A stretch of 64,000 nucleotides of DNA, from contig JAQMRL010000015.1 in NCBI GenBank assembly GCA_035578175.1, positions 19,773,672 through 19,837,671 of the forward strand, in the 5' to 3' direction. Below the pieces are notes generated by a model. That model was not told the origin of the DNA. It was given only the letters and a program-made list of their open reading frames with translations, and did no database searches. Both the position numbers and the translations under genes were made by a program. Positions 33,030-45,111 of the stretch are shown one piece after another (the stretch's first letter is position 1; each line of letters begins with the position of its first letter). The stretch is from Catonia carolina. Lineage: Eukaryota; Arthropoda; Insecta; Hemiptera; Achilidae.

Positions 33030-33877
33030 TGTTGTTGTTTATGTATGTTTACAGCCGAAGGGTGATTTGAACTTCTAGAGGCTGTAATTAGTAAAACGAG
33101 AAGTGAGATGGTTTACCATTGCTTTCCTCACTGAGTAGAAAAGTATACATATCACCATGCCAAGCCCTCTGAAAAGCATCTACTTTTCATTCTACACATG
33201 ACACCTTCATGCACCACAGGGTCTGACTGTATTATAAAATTGGATCTTTTCTGTTATCCCCCCCCAACACATTTTTTCACATTTTTTAAATATTTCGTAT
33301 GCAACCTTACAGTATTTTTAATGATAAAACCGGAAAAAATATTTAAAAAAATCCTACAGCAATATTCTTCAAGTTAAGTTTAAATATAGGTAGGTTAAAT
33401 ACATTGTTTTTTCTCAATATTGTTACTGTATGTAATAACGAAATATAAACTTATTATTGAGTGTATGACATCATTAAATAAATTAATTTAACATAATTAC
33501 ATTAAATATTATTAAATAATTTAACGATTTCTATAAACAGGTTAAGATTAACTTGAAAAATATTGATATACGATTTCTTTAAATATTTTTCCCGTTTTTG
33601 TCGTTAAAAATACTATAAGATTACCTACATACGAGATATTAAAAAATGTGAAAATTTATGGTGCGGGGGGGAAGTAACAGAAAAGACCAATAAATTCATT
33701 ACTCTGAGAGGAGATAACTGTGATTTGTGTCTATTATTTCTCTACCTCTTCTGTTCATAAATACTTCAGTCATATAATTGGCTAACCATGTGATTAGAAA
33801 CACAACTATTTTTTGTAGCCCTGGAACTAGTAAATCGAGTAAAAATAATTTTACACCCTATCTGAGTGTTATGGAGA
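33030..33877 (-). mobile_element. B-family retroelement, old copy split by a MITE
   Basis: The tail part (33030-33233) and head part (33697-33877) are collinear with other B copies once the 447-bp MITE is removed. It is more diverged than the other copies. Confidence 0.7.
33242..33688. mobile_element. MITE with long inverted ends (hAT-like target size)
   Basis: GGATCTTTTCTGTTA then a C run faces a G run then TAACAGAAAAGACC. Inverted similarity continues more than 100 bp inward (TTTTCACATTTTTTAA, CGTATG). It is flanked by ATAAAATT and AATAAATT, an imperfect 8-bp duplication inside the B element. Confidence 0.65.
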
Positions 33878-34379
33878 AATTGTTTGGTGTATAACATTTA
33901 TATTTTTCCGTTTTGTAATATCTGAAATAGAGTTCTTCGGACAACGGACTTTTACATGGCGATTACTAGAATGGTAAATTTATTTTATAGCTTCTGTCAA
34001 TGGGTGATTTATTTTACGTTAATACATGATTGATCTTTCAGAATAGCGTGACAAACATTCTATATCTCTTTGTATCAAAACATGGCTAATTATTTATTTA
34101 TTGTTAACCTTGAATTTTATTAACTGAACACTGGACGATGAGAACGGTAATAAATATTTTCAAATTTTAGTCATGGTACATAAATTTAGTCCTCGAGAAA
34201 AGCTTTTAATGTAGATCGAATTTACTGCAGTTATTATTGAAGTTATTCAATTTTTTTTTATTCTTCATGACTTTACTTTTGTCTAAGGTCTGATGAAATT
34301 TTTTATCCTATGAAAATTAAATACTCTAATTTCAACTGATAATTGCGTAATTTACGCATAAGTGCGTAAAAGGTCTCCC

Positions 34380-34690
34380 ACCGTTTTCAGCCCCGTCCAC
34401 TGCTTGAGAGATCTTTCCTTCTATTTTCAGCTGTAGCAGTTGTGATATTTTGGATTACGTAATATGAATCCTAGATATACGGTTTTCCTGCGTTTGACGT
34501 GGGTCAACAGTTCTCGGTCTCTTCCCACCAGCCTTAGAACTTCTTCATTCGATTTCTTAGCTGTCCTCGGTATTTTAAAATATCCTGCGAGTCGTCCAAA
34601 AAGACGAAAAGCGATTCGTCCTTCTAAGTTGTTTATAGTAGCTGCCTTCACAGTCCAGCCGTCCATGCTATATAACAACACCGACCAGAC
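34380..34690 (-). pseudogene. LINE ORF2 C-terminal remnant
   Basis: The minus frame reads MDGWTVKAATINNLE, KIPRTAKKSNEEVLRLVGR and ELLTHVKRRKTVYLGFILRN. This is the conserved C-terminal segment of insect LINE ORF2 ('GWT-K', 'WT-K-TNEEVLRR', 'KRRK-YLGHI-R'). It is too short for the polymerase domain. Confidence 0.75.
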
Positions 34691-34699
34691 GTAACACCT

Positions 34700-35504
34700 T
34701 ACAAATCTTAGTTTAAGCTACATAATTAGGAACTAATTATGCCTCCTAATCCCGAATTTGATTCAGAAATCCTCATTGTCAGATAAAGCCAGTATATCTG
34801 ACAATTACATCACGGGCCGGCCGAGAATTATTAATGAATTTGTAGACGAAATTATGAATCAGTGAAGACTTATACATTTTTACAGATAGGAGTAAAATAA
34901 TCACTAGAAAATTAATAAATATAACTACGCACAATTCAGAAATTTTTCCTAAAAGAAAAATTAAATTATACAAATAAATAAATAAAAAATAACCCGCCAG
35001 ATTTATTTTGTACCACATTTACAACAACATTAAGGTGTGGCGATCTTAAAAGTAGGTTAGGCTATTAAATAACAAATTCATACAAACAAAATTCTTTTAG
35101 CTATAGACTCAAATAGTAACCAAAAAATTTAATTGTCTCTAATCAATCTCCTCCCCCAAACCAAAATAAAAAAACGAAAAAATGGAACCTTGAATCAAAA
35201 TAATACAATGATTACTATGGTTTTATTAGTTTTTGTTTTTAGTAGCTAACCTTGAAAAAATTTTGAGACATAGTAGTTATATTAATTAGCCTATATTAAT
35301 CTATGTAGTGTATTTTTTCTATTTAAGGTTCACAATGTTGTTCTGATACAAATCTAACAGTAGAAACATTTTATTCATATAATGCGCATTATTAAATTTT
35401 GTTAAAATTAAGTCTCTTTTTGATGTTTACAAATTGATCAGATTTTAAAATAAAAAATAAGTTTAACTTGTTCTTATGTTAAATAATCTTATTTAATAAA
35501 TTAT
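34700..35504. other. No recognised feature
   Basis: AT-rich. GAATTTGATTCAGAAATCC at about 34755 is a possible decayed B box. Nothing else was assigned. Confidence 0.35.
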
Positions 35505-35506
35505 AC

Positions 35507-35900
35507 CTACCCAGTTGGTCTAGTGGGAATTGGTTTGCTTGCACAGCAGAAATACAGCAGTCACTTGGGTCACGAGTTTGCCCTTGTTTGCAACGAGTGG
35601 TAAAGGGGGAAAAGCATCAGTGCGCGTGCGCGACTGCTTTAATTTCAGTTCGACAAACATAACAACTTATACTATATTCAGAGCATATTGTACAGTATAT
35701 CGCGGAACCTGTACGAATATAACTTTTTGTTACCGTAAACAGAAATATTGGTTTCTCGAAAAAAGTGAAATGTACGAATAGTGTCTCACTGTTAAAGTTG
35801 GCAGCGCTTCAAATTTTCACTTCCCTTCCTCACAGACCATCTATACGCAAAAGGCAATCTCGTAATTTCAGTATCTTTACCTTCCCACCTATAGTTCGCC
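35507..35900 (+). mobile_element. tRNA-like repeat D, compact copy
   Basis: The head ACCCAGTTGGTCTAGTGGGA resembles a tRNA A-box region, and GGGTCACGAGTTTG sits where a B box is expected. The body ends near AATCTCGTAATTTCAG. This copy is uninterrupted and serves as reference for the split copy at 2406-4012. Confidence 0.55.
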
Positions 35901-36683
35901 TAAAGGCATAGACCCGGAGGCCGTTCCTAAGAACACTCAATTGTAATCTTTTGACGGCGACTGTTACCTTAATTAAACTTAAAATTAAGTTAATAAATAT
36001 AAGTTCGAGGGCGAGCTGGAGCCAGGTTCACCGACCTGGGGAGCGCGCAACTTTCTCGTCCCGAGAAAGCCTCTTGGTGATCTAAAGCATCCATTATCAG
36101 ACCTATGAAAAGAGGAGGGTCCTAACAGTAAAATTAACACTTGATACTATCCGTACGCACACGCATTATTAACTTAATTCAGAACCTTCCCGTAACAATA
36201 CTATTTCGAAACGGCTCGGTAACATTAATTAAATTTAGTCTTCTTCATCTCAGCAAGTATAAGGCCCTCAGCCTCTTACGTCACACAATGAAATTTGGTC
36301 TTTTCGCCTTTTCTTTGGTCGAACCAGATTCCTTCAACCCTTAAGCTGATACTGATACTCTTCACTTCGTCGTGGAAGTCTCGTCCCCTCCATACGTCTC
36401 ACATGATTCCATCAATTCTATCTACCGGGTGTTCCACGGAATTTGAACCATAGGGAAATAGCATTGATTTTCATAAGTTTTTTAAATATTTTCTTCCTAC
36501 GAATAAATGAAAACTTGTTATTATCAGGAATCATTAGAAAATGTTTAGATCTTTTAAAAAATATCACTTTTAAAAAATATTTAAAGATACATTTTAAGCT
36601 GTATTTTAGCTTAAATACAGAAATACATAAATTTGTAGCAGTTTTCTATTTAAGTACTGTAAATTATATCAACCTGAAAAAAA
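35901..36683. other. Unclassified, relatively GC-rich segment
   Basis: It contains two tight stems: CCAGGTTCACCGACCTGG (36013-36030) and CTTTCTCGTCCCGAGAAAG (36050-36068). An 85-bp block at 36150-36235 recurs at 43874-43960. No gene was recognised. Confidence 0.35.
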
Positions 36684-37622
36684 TCTGGTGTGAAACACTC
36701 ACACAACTTTCTCTTGCCAATGCAAATAATTAATAATAAACCTAACATTATTAATAAAATATTAAAAATAAACAACAACTAACCTCAAAAACATAACCTT
36801 ATTTTAATCATGAGTGGAAGACGCAAAATGAAAATCGAACTCAATTTGGCTTAAAAAAAACGGAAAATCACACTTTCACGCTAAACTAGGCTCTGTAGAG
36901 AAAAATTCTCTAAACAAAAGTTGTAGATCTTTTAATTTTCTATAACTTTTATTATATACACTTTTGTCGCAAAATGCATACTAAGACCGAAATGTTAAAA
37001 AAATCGATTTTTCTCACGTTTTCGTGAGAAAAAAAAACAGAAAATCGCAAATTACCGCTAAACTAAGCGTTATACAAAAAATGTTTGAAACAGAAGTTGT
37101 AGGTTTTTAAATTCTCTACAACTTTTATTATATAAGTTTTTGCGCTGAAATTTATATTAAAGCCGTAATCTTAAAAAAACAACGTTTTTACGTGAAAACA
37201 GCCTCACCGAGAATTTCAGCAAACATGGCGCCTACCCTATCTTGTAGAGAATAAAAAATTGAGTAAAATAGGCGATTTTAAAAAAAATCGTAGGACCAGT
37301 TTTTGAGAAAATCGCAAAAAACTGAAAAATTATACGAATAAACTACTACTTCCGGTTGACCGATTTTGATGAAAATGTTCGTGTCGCGTCCGGTAGTGGT
37401 ATGTAACTTAAGTTTCAAGTTTCAAGTTCGTACGATGTTCCGTTCTGGAGATATTCTGTTCACACACACACACACAGACACACACACAGACCAATCGCTA
37501 AAAACATGTTTTTTGGATTCAGGGGGTCTGAAAACGTATAGATCCGGTGAAAACTCGATTTCGAAAAATCGACATGAAAACAATACTTTCCTTCCTATAT
37601 ATTCATATAGGCAAGAGAAAGT
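36684..37622 (-). mobile_element. A-family repeat, full length
   Basis: Complete at both ends between A runs. It is close to the reference copy and has only a short microsatellite (37463-37489). Confidence 0.8.
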
Positions 37623-37681
37623 AAAAATATTGGAAATATTTTTTCAACTAAATTTACAATACTTAAATATAAAATGGTTAC

Positions 37682-37784
37682 ATAGAGAAGGAGTGTATAT
37701 TGAAGGTGACAATAAGTGATTATGTATGAAACAAAAATAAAAATTTTTACAACGTCAGTCTCGTTATTTAATAGCCACACCTCG
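37682..37784. mobile_element. Solo right end of mariner 2 family
   Basis: GAGAAGGAGTGTATATTGAA through AATAGCCACACCTCG is nearly identical to the right end of the element at 21729-22666, followed by TA. The rest of the element is absent. Confidence 0.75.
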
Positions 37785-38036
37785 TATACGTGCAGTCTGA
37801 TACTTTCTCAAACAATCTCCTGAGTGGAAAATGGTAGATGGAATCAAAATAAACCACCGTTTCTGCTAGTTTTGATCTCCGAGAATTCCTGTTTTAAATA
37901 TTTCATTCATCGGAAACTATTAACCTTGTTCAGTACACACCACTTTATACAATACACAATTTCTTACAAAAAAAAACGATATTTATTCTCTTAATTTTTT
38001 CCAGAATACCATGTTATAATGTCACAATTTTCCCTC

Positions 38037-38133
38037 GTGTTGTTTAGGTCATCATCCAAAAGGCTGGTTTGAACCTGTAGAGGTTTAACTAAGTAAAACG
38101 AGGAGTGAGGTGGTTCCCATTTCCTTCCTCACT
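38037..38133 (-). mobile_element. B-family retroelement, 5'-truncated (97 bp)
   Basis: Only the tail end is present. The 11-bp direct repeat AATTTTCCCTC flanks it perfectly (38026-38036, 38134-38144). Confidence 0.85.
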
Positions 38134-38191
38134 AATTTTCCCTCAATGATTGTAAAGCACTATTCCCTATGCATATGGAGGGACTGATTAA

Positions 38192-38757
38192 CACGTTGAC
38201 TGCCGCACTAAATTTTGTGACACTTACAGCGGGGCCATCGTACTTTTGTTTTATTTTTCACATTTTATTCCTTTTTCTTCTTATTTACTTCATTTATTAA
38301 TTAAAATAATAACAGCTATTTTTTTTTGTAAAATTAAGTTTTGACACACTTTTGGGTCACATGGCCTGCTGGAATGATTTTACATTTCAGAGCCATGTGA
38401 CTCATTTTTGCGTCACAATAAAAAAGTAATAAACATAATTGTGTTTAGTTGCAAAGTATTTTAGATTATTTCTTTCAACCAAAATAAGCAAAAGAAATAA
38501 TAAAATTTAAAATAATAGCTACATTCCAGTACAGGACAACAAGGAAAACTACCTGTATACGAAATATCCTATTATTTGAAAAATACCAACTATTTAAACA
38601 GTCTTAAGGGTATAATGTCACTCTCTGAAGCTGTGGCTTTTGAAACCACAAAACACGGCTTAAAAATCACTCATGTACTGTGACTCATTTTTGATGCACA
38701 TGGCCCATTTTTAAAGACAACTGTGACAAATATTTGGGTCACGTAGCAGTCAACGTG
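38192..38757. mobile_element. TTAA-target (piggyBac-type) MITE 3
   Basis: The ends CACGTTGACTGC and GCAGTCAACGTG are perfect inverses with TTAA on both sides (38188-38191, 38758-38761). Internal GGGTCACATGGCC / GTGACTCATTTTTG blocks recur. There is no ORF. Confidence 0.75.
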
Positions 38758-38761
38758 TTAA

Positions 38762-39112
38762 TTCAGATTTCCACTGTAATTGTACGTATCAACTCGTATA
38801 TTCATGCAACCGTGCCAGTATGCAAATAACATAGTAATTTGGTAAAAATTACTTTCAGTACTTAAAAAAAATTTAATAATAATCTTTATATGAAGGTGAA
38901 GGTCATTAAAAATACTACCCTGATATTAAATGAAGTAATGTACACGAATTTATTTTAAAGGTTACATTAATGACAAACATACTATCTTATTGTTTGATTT
39001 GTTTCTGTCAGTGATAACCTAATTACATAATACTTATGAATTTTAATGAGAGCATAGTACAGACTAATTTTTATATGTTTAATTTGGTGAATATTATTTG
39101 TTAGATTTTTTT
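38762..39112. other. No recognised feature
   Basis: AT-rich; nothing assigned. Confidence 0.4.
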
Positions 39113-39244
39113 ACTTTCTCTTGCCTATATGAATAAAAATAGAAAGGAAAGTATTGTTTTCATGTCGATTTTAAGAAATCGAGTTTCACCGGATCTACAC
39201 GTTTGCAGACCACCTGAACCCAAAAAACATGTTTTTAGCGATTG

Positions 39245-39307
<63 letters not shown>

Positions 39308-40082
39308 TGTGTGTGTACAAAATATCTCAAGAACGGAACATTGTACGAACTTGAAACTTGAAACTTAAGTTACATACCACTACCGGACCCGACACGAACA
39401 TTTTCATCAAAATCGGTCAACCGGAAGTAGTAGTTTATTCGTGAAATTTTTCACTTCTTTGCGATTTTCTCAAAAACTGGTCCTACGATTTTTTTAAAAA
39501 ATCGCCGGGTTTACTCAATTTTTTATTCTCTACAAGATAGGGTAGGCGCCATGTTTGCTGAAATTCTTGGTGAGGCTATTTTTACGTAAAAAAAGTGTTT
39601 TTTAAGATTACGGCTTTAATATGTATAATAGCGCAAAAATTTGAATAATAAAAAATGTAGAGAATCTACAACTTTTATTTCCAACATTTTTTGTATAACG
39701 CTTAGTTTAGAGGTAATTAGCGATTTTCTGTTTTTTTCTCACGTGTGAAAATGTGTGAAAAATCGATTTTTTAAGATTTCGGCCTTAGTATGAATTTTAT
39801 GACAAAAGTGTATATAATTAAATTTATAGAAAATTAAAAGATCTACAACTTTTATTCATAGCATTTTTCTCTACAGTGCCTAGTTAGCGTGAAAAAGTGA
39901 TTTTCCGTATTTTTAAGGCAAACTGTGGTGGATTTTCATTTTGCGTCTTTCACTCATGATTAAAATAAGGTTATTGAGGTTAGTTTTTTGTTTATTTCTA
40001 ATGTTTTATTACTAATGTTAGGTTTATTGGCACTAATTATGTGCACTGGCAAGAGAAAGTTGTGTGAGTGTTTCACACCAGA
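39113..40082 (+). mobile_element. A-family repeat, full length
   Basis: Both ends are intact between T runs. The microsatellite is a nearly pure (TG)n at 39247-39317. Confidence 0.8.
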
Positions 40083-40444
40083 TTTTTTTTTTAAATTTTT
40101 TACAGGCCGACTTTGTTCTTTTATTTATTTATTTATTTACTTATGTAAAGTTGCATCTGTTTGTCAGATAGTTATTAAGACGGTACCCTAAACTTAAATA
40201 CCCTAAAACTCTAATATGAACCTCATTGTAGATTTAAATTTTTGGTGTTAACTTCCTTTTGTAACATTAGTTCCCGCGCTTTGTTTTTTTCAAAGCTTGT
40301 GCTTAAAGTGCAATCCATGTTCTTACAGGATATGTTTGTAATAAATGATAAACAAATTTCTTTTGAACTTATAAAATTATTTATTGGCAAAATAATAAAT
40401 TATAATAAATTTTTACACTTAGTATTAAAATACCTAAATTTAAT

Positions 40445-40783
40445 TAAACTAGGGTTAGCGCCATTTCCGCTGAAATTCACGGGGGGGGGGGAGTGTTGGG
40501 CTTTTGTGATAACAATTATTAATTTTTAAAATTGCGGCCTTAATATCCATTTTAGGACAAAAATGTATAATTTAAGTTGTAGAAAATATAAAAAAAATAC
40601 TACAACTTTTATTTGTAGCGATTTTTCATACAGAGCCTAATTTAGCGTCAATTAGGTTGTGAATTTCCGTATATTTATGTTCTACAGAAGTTGATTTTCA
40701 TTTTGCGACATTCACTCATGAATAAAATTAGTTTATAATTTTAATTATTTACATTTGCAAGAGAAAGTCGTGAGTGTTTCAGG
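40445..40783 (+). mobile_element. A-family repeat, 5'-truncated and diverged
   Basis: Collinear from AGGGTTAGCGCCATTTCCGC to GCAAGAGAAAGTCGTGAGTG. A G run at 40482-40491 is private to this copy. Confidence 0.6.
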
Positions 40784-41184
40784 CAAAATATTTAAAAATT
40801 ATTCAGTGTTATTATTAGATCGTATTTCTTTCTTCCTCTGGTGATTCACACTTATTTCAACAAAATTCCTGTCTGTAGTAGCTACTAATTTATTTAATTT
40901 GTATAGTTATGGTTTGCTTTTATCGTGTAAGGTTGTTTAAAAAGTTAAAGTTTTAAGTTAAGTTTTCCGTGAAGCGCATTCTTTGATTGGGGGATTACTA
41001 GTAAAATTATAAAGTTACTTTACGTGACAAAACATCCATAAATGATGAAATCAGATTCGAATAATCAGGGATCTAACGTTGGCCTACTTCGTTTATTTTT
41101 CCATGAATCTCTTTAGCCTTATGCATCTCTATGGAATAAAACTGTTGACATACCGATAAAAAATTTTCAACATCACATCTCTTT

Positions 41185-41562
41185 GTTGGTTAGGTCATCA
41201 AAAGGCTGGGTTGAACATCTAGTGGCTTTACTTAATAAAACGAGGAGTAGGTGGTTTACCAATGCCTTCTTCACTAAGTGGAAAACTATGCTTATCAGCA
41301 TGCCAGGCCCAATAAAAAGCATCTACTTTCCACCCTGCAAATGACACCTTCACTGCATTCACCACAGGGGATGGGTGTATAATGAAATGGATTACTCTCA
41401 GAGAAGATAACTCTGATTAGTGTCTTTTACACCTCTACCTCTTCTGTTCTTAAATGATTCAGTCATTTAATTGGCTGACCATGTGATAAGAAATAGAACT
41501 ATTTTTTGTAATTAGGAGATTGAGTGCTAATAATTTAACTCTCCACTTGCCTGTTATTTGCT
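41185..41562 (-). mobile_element. B-family retroelement, near full length
   Basis: It runs from GTTGGTTAGGTCATCAAAAG to CCACTTGCCTGTTA with scattered small deletions. No clear target duplication is visible. Confidence 0.7.
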
Positions 41563-42205
41563 ATCAGAACTCTCTTTTCTAGGTTAATTAAATTCTTTAA
41601 AAGTACTTTCTATTATGTGATTACTGCACCTTTCACATCGTATACCAGGTGACGTGATGTAGAGCACACATCTATTTATCTCTTCATCAAACGCCCGTAT
41701 TTACCAGAAAGTGAATCATGAATGTTTACTGTAGGTGTAATAGACGTCATGTAACTTAAAATGGTTTAGTGACGTAGATTACTCCTCAGTAACAATATTT
41801 CAACATGCATTATTTTCTTTATGAGCAAATATGGTCACCACAACTGGATTGTTCACTTACTTAACATTTATTCGAATAATATTCATATTCTATTTTTGTG
41901 AACGATATTTTTAAATAAAATTTTTACCAAACACATAAATGATAGTACATTTTTAACTTAATTACTTGATTTTTCTCAAATTTTATTTTTATAATTAATT
42001 ATTTTTACTGATTTTTGATCCTGTGTCTGTAATAACGTAAATTTCTTAAATTATGTATAACTGTTGGTTGTGTTTCTTTTAAACTTTCATTTTAATATCT
42101 AATCTTCGGTTCGTTCACGATCTGGGTATAAAAAATAACTAATAGACTTTCTTTAAAAATACAACAATTATTTATTGACATGATTAATAATTATTAATTT
42201 TATTA
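41563..42205. other. No recognised feature
   Basis: AT-rich; nothing assigned. Confidence 0.4.
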
Positions 42206-42215
42206 AACTTAGACT

Positions 42216-42572
42216 CACTTAATCAGTTCATTGCAGGGCTAAAATAAATAGTTCTGTTTCTTATCACATGGTCAGCCAATAAAATGTCTGAATCATTTAA
42301 CTATCAGAAGAGGTAAAGGTGCAAAAGACACTAATCATAGTTGTCTCCTCTAAAAGTAATGAAGTTCATTATACAGCCAGACTTTGTGGTGAATGAAGTG
42401 AAGGTGTCATTTGCCGAGTGGAAAATATGTGCTTTTCAGAGGGCCCGGCGTGCTGATAAGCGTACTTTTCCACTCAGTTTGGAAGGAAATTTTAAATCAC
42501 CTCACTTTTCGATTTACTTAGTAAAACCTCTACAGGTTCAAACCAGCCTTCCGGGTGATGACCTGAACAACT
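42216..42572 (+). mobile_element. B-family retroelement, slightly 5'-truncated
   Basis: It starts within the head (TTCATTGCAGGGC) and ends GACCTGAACAACTA. The direct repeat AACTTAGACT flanks it (42206-42215, 42573-42582). Confidence 0.8.
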
Positions 42573-42623
42573 AACTTAGACTAAGTTACTAACAAATACA
42601 ATTAAATTACTTCAATTAAATTA

Positions 42624-43756
42624 CAGTAAAACCTCTCTAATTCGTCACTCTCTAATTCATCACCTTCTATAATTCGTCAGCCCTCCCTAGTTCATTATAG
42701 GAAAATATTTCTGCAGAGTTTGATATTTTCCGAAAATGAAACGCAGGTTCAAGAATTTTGGAAAAGTATACAATCAAAGATGCTATATATAACATATCAC
42801 AAGCATGGCATAACATTTTGAAAACAACACTTAAGTCTTGTTGGAACAATCTGTGGGCTGACCGAGAAGAAACTAGTAGCATCCGTTCCCGTTCTTACAA
42901 TGAAACAAACAATGTCTTATCAGAATTAAAAGAAGTGTGCCAGAGTATACCTGTGACTAAAAATATTACCGACGAGGAATTAGTTGAGTGGATAGAGCAA
43001 GATGCTAACGAACTTGGGTATGAGATTTTAAGTGACAAAGAAATTGTGGCCTACGTTCAAAACAAAGATTCACCTGTTGAGGAAGATAGCAACGAAGAAT
43101 ATGTTTCAAGCCCTGAAAATATTGGTACGAATCGAGAAATAGAAGGAATGCTGACGAAGTGCATCGAATGGTATGAGAGACAGAAAGAAGCAGAGTTATC
43201 AAAATTAATTGTAATACGACAAATTCGCCAGTTGGCTGTGGAAAAAGAAAAGAACTCGTAGGTAGAAAAGAAGATAACCCACTTTTTCAAGAAATAAATT
43301 TGGCATTTTACATACATACATATTAGTGTAATTAAGTAACGTTTTGTAAATTTTAATGTGATTTTTTGTAGTGTTAAGTGATACATAGTTAAAGATTCGT
43401 TTCATCGATTTTGCAAATGTATACTTTTTCGATTGTAATTTTATATTCGGTAACGTGTACTGTGTTTTGCGTTCTACAAATTATAAAATGTAAGTACAAC
43501 CATGTACAGAATTTCTGAAGTAGTATAAAACTAGATACGTAGACTAATACAAATTTACTGTAGTTACAGGACTTAGAATTACTTATTGTGTTTATCGTTA
43601 ATGTAAGTTTCATTTATGTAATTCGACTTCTATGGAACTAATGTACGTACGAGTATGTTATTTATTAACCGTTCATAGCAAATTCCGTAATTCGTCACTT
43701 TCTGTATTTCGTCACTCCTTCGGTCCCGAACGAGACGAATTAGAGAGGTTCCACTG
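42624..43756. mobile_element. pogo/Tigger-like element 2
   Basis: The ends CAGTAAAACCTCTCTAATTC and the inverse of CAGTGGAACCTCTCTAATTC are flanked by TA. A 5'-deleted transposase frame lies in the middle. At 1133 bp it is well short of an autonomous Tigger. Confidence 0.85.
42740..43261 (+). pseudogene. Tigger/jerky-type transposase, C-terminal fragment
   Basis: The open frame from 42740 to TAG at 43259-43261 carries KYTIKDAIYNISQAW and LKSCWNNLW. These match the region just after the DDE domain of pogo/Tigger and JRK-type proteins, followed by an acidic C-terminal tail. The CENP-B-like helix-turn-helix and the DDE catalytic core are missing. The frame itself is unbroken, which suggests a young deletion. 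Confidence 0.8.
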
Positions 43757-43873
43757 TAATTACAAAACTTAAGCTTAAACTAAATTATAATATAATTAGA
43801 GATCCTGAATCTCAACAATCAAAACAATTTTAGATTTACATCTCTACAACAACTTGTGTCACAGCTACTTCGT

Positions 43874-43960
43874 GTACGCACACACACTATTAACATAATT
43901 CAGAACCGGTCCCTTAACGATACTATTTTGAACGGCCCGTCAACATTTTTCATTACTGCA
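43874..43960 (+). repeat. Short dispersed repeat shared with 36150-36235
   Basis: GTACGCACAC, ATTCAGAACC and CGATACTATTT-like blocks occur in the same order in both places, with moderate divergence. The class is unknown. Confidence 0.4.
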
Positions 43961-44429
43961 TGACTAAATGAGACTCTTATGAAATACTCCATTTATGGAA
44001 AATTTAGCACCATTATATAATTTAGTACCTTATCGTCTCCTCATAAACCAACGTGTACCGGGCTACATACAAATTAATTTGTGTTATTAATTTTTATATT
44101 TTATCCTAAAAGTATAATTTTTTTTTGAATGATCGGATTATAATAATTTAAACTTGACATGCTTTCTGGAACACTTTTGTTGTAAAATCATCGATTTTTC
44201 ACATAAGGTATTAAGAGACCTATGATTTTCATGTCAAACATTTTTTCTACAACGCTTTACTAACGGGTGATTCAAAAAGAGCGCCGGTTTTTAAACGGCT
44301 GGTAAATTTTTGTTTATCGGTTGGCAACATTGTTAGACCTCATTTCTATTTCGGAGAACATTCCGATTGACGATTCAGTTGTAGTTTCTCTTGTTCGCAG
44401 TGTAGTACTCTCGCAGTCTGTGTCTAACC

Positions 44430-44849
44430 ATGGAGAAGTTTACTATTGCACAACGAGTGTTAATCGTCAAAACATTTTACCAGAGTGGAGAGAGTTATGC
44501 GGCTACTGTCAGGCGACTTCGCGGTACTCTAGGACGTAATGAAGCACCGAATGAATCAACAGTTCGCAGGCTCATGAAAAAGTTTTTTGAGACGGGTTCA
44601 ACAGTCGACCTTAAAAGTTCTGGACGTCGTCGTTCTGGCCGAACTGAGCAGAACGTTGCGTTGGTTCGTGACAGTGTGGCTGTTAGCCCAGCAAAATCAA
44701 TACGTCGCCGTTCTCAACAATTGGGTTTACGATGTTCTTCTGTACGGAGAATTCTTCGGTACGATCTCCAATATCACCCGTATAAAATTCAGTTGACGCA
44801 ACATTTGAAAGTGGCAGACCACCAGAAGAGACGACAGTTTGTTGACTAG
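44430..44849 (+). pseudogene. mariner-like transposase, N-terminal DNA-binding part
   Basis: ATG at 44430 opens 139 codons: MEKFTIAQRVLIVKTFYQSG is the first helix-turn-helix. RNEAPNESTVRRLMKKFFETG and the following RRRSGRTEQ linker lead into a second helix-turn-helix (SIRRRSQQLGLRCSSVRRIL). It stops at TAG 44847-44849, right at the deletion junction. The family is the insect mariner-like group with this tandem HTH. DNA binding could in principle survive, but catalysis could not. Confidence 0.8.
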
Positions 44850-44868
44850 GTATTGAGAAAACGGCAGG

Positions 44869-45111
44869 ATGATGGCACCTTCGCAAACAAAATTGACGCC
44901 TTGTGACTTTCATCTTTGGGGTCATCTGAAGTCATTGGTGTATGCCAATAAACCCCGAAACATCAATGACTTGAAGGAGGAAATTCGACGGGTTATCGGG
45001 CAAATGGAAGTCGAAACTTATCGTGCAGTAATATCCAATTTCATGGACAGAGTTGATGCGTGCCAGCGCAGTAGAGGAGAACACATGCATGACATCATTT
45101 TTCATACATAA
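44869..45111 (+). pseudogene. mariner-like transposase, C-terminal tail
   Basis: TPCDFHLWGHLKSLVYANKP carries the third catalytic residue; NINDLKEEIRRVIGQ and the C-terminus follow to TAA at 45109-45111. It is in a different frame from the N-terminal part. The first two catalytic residues are deleted. Confidence 0.85.

Noticed and set aside
35530..35781. 83-codon open frame
   Set aside because: Lies entirely within the tRNA-like repeat D.
40242..40529. 95-codon open frame
   Set aside because: Its 3' half runs into an A-family repeat and a G run; no domain.
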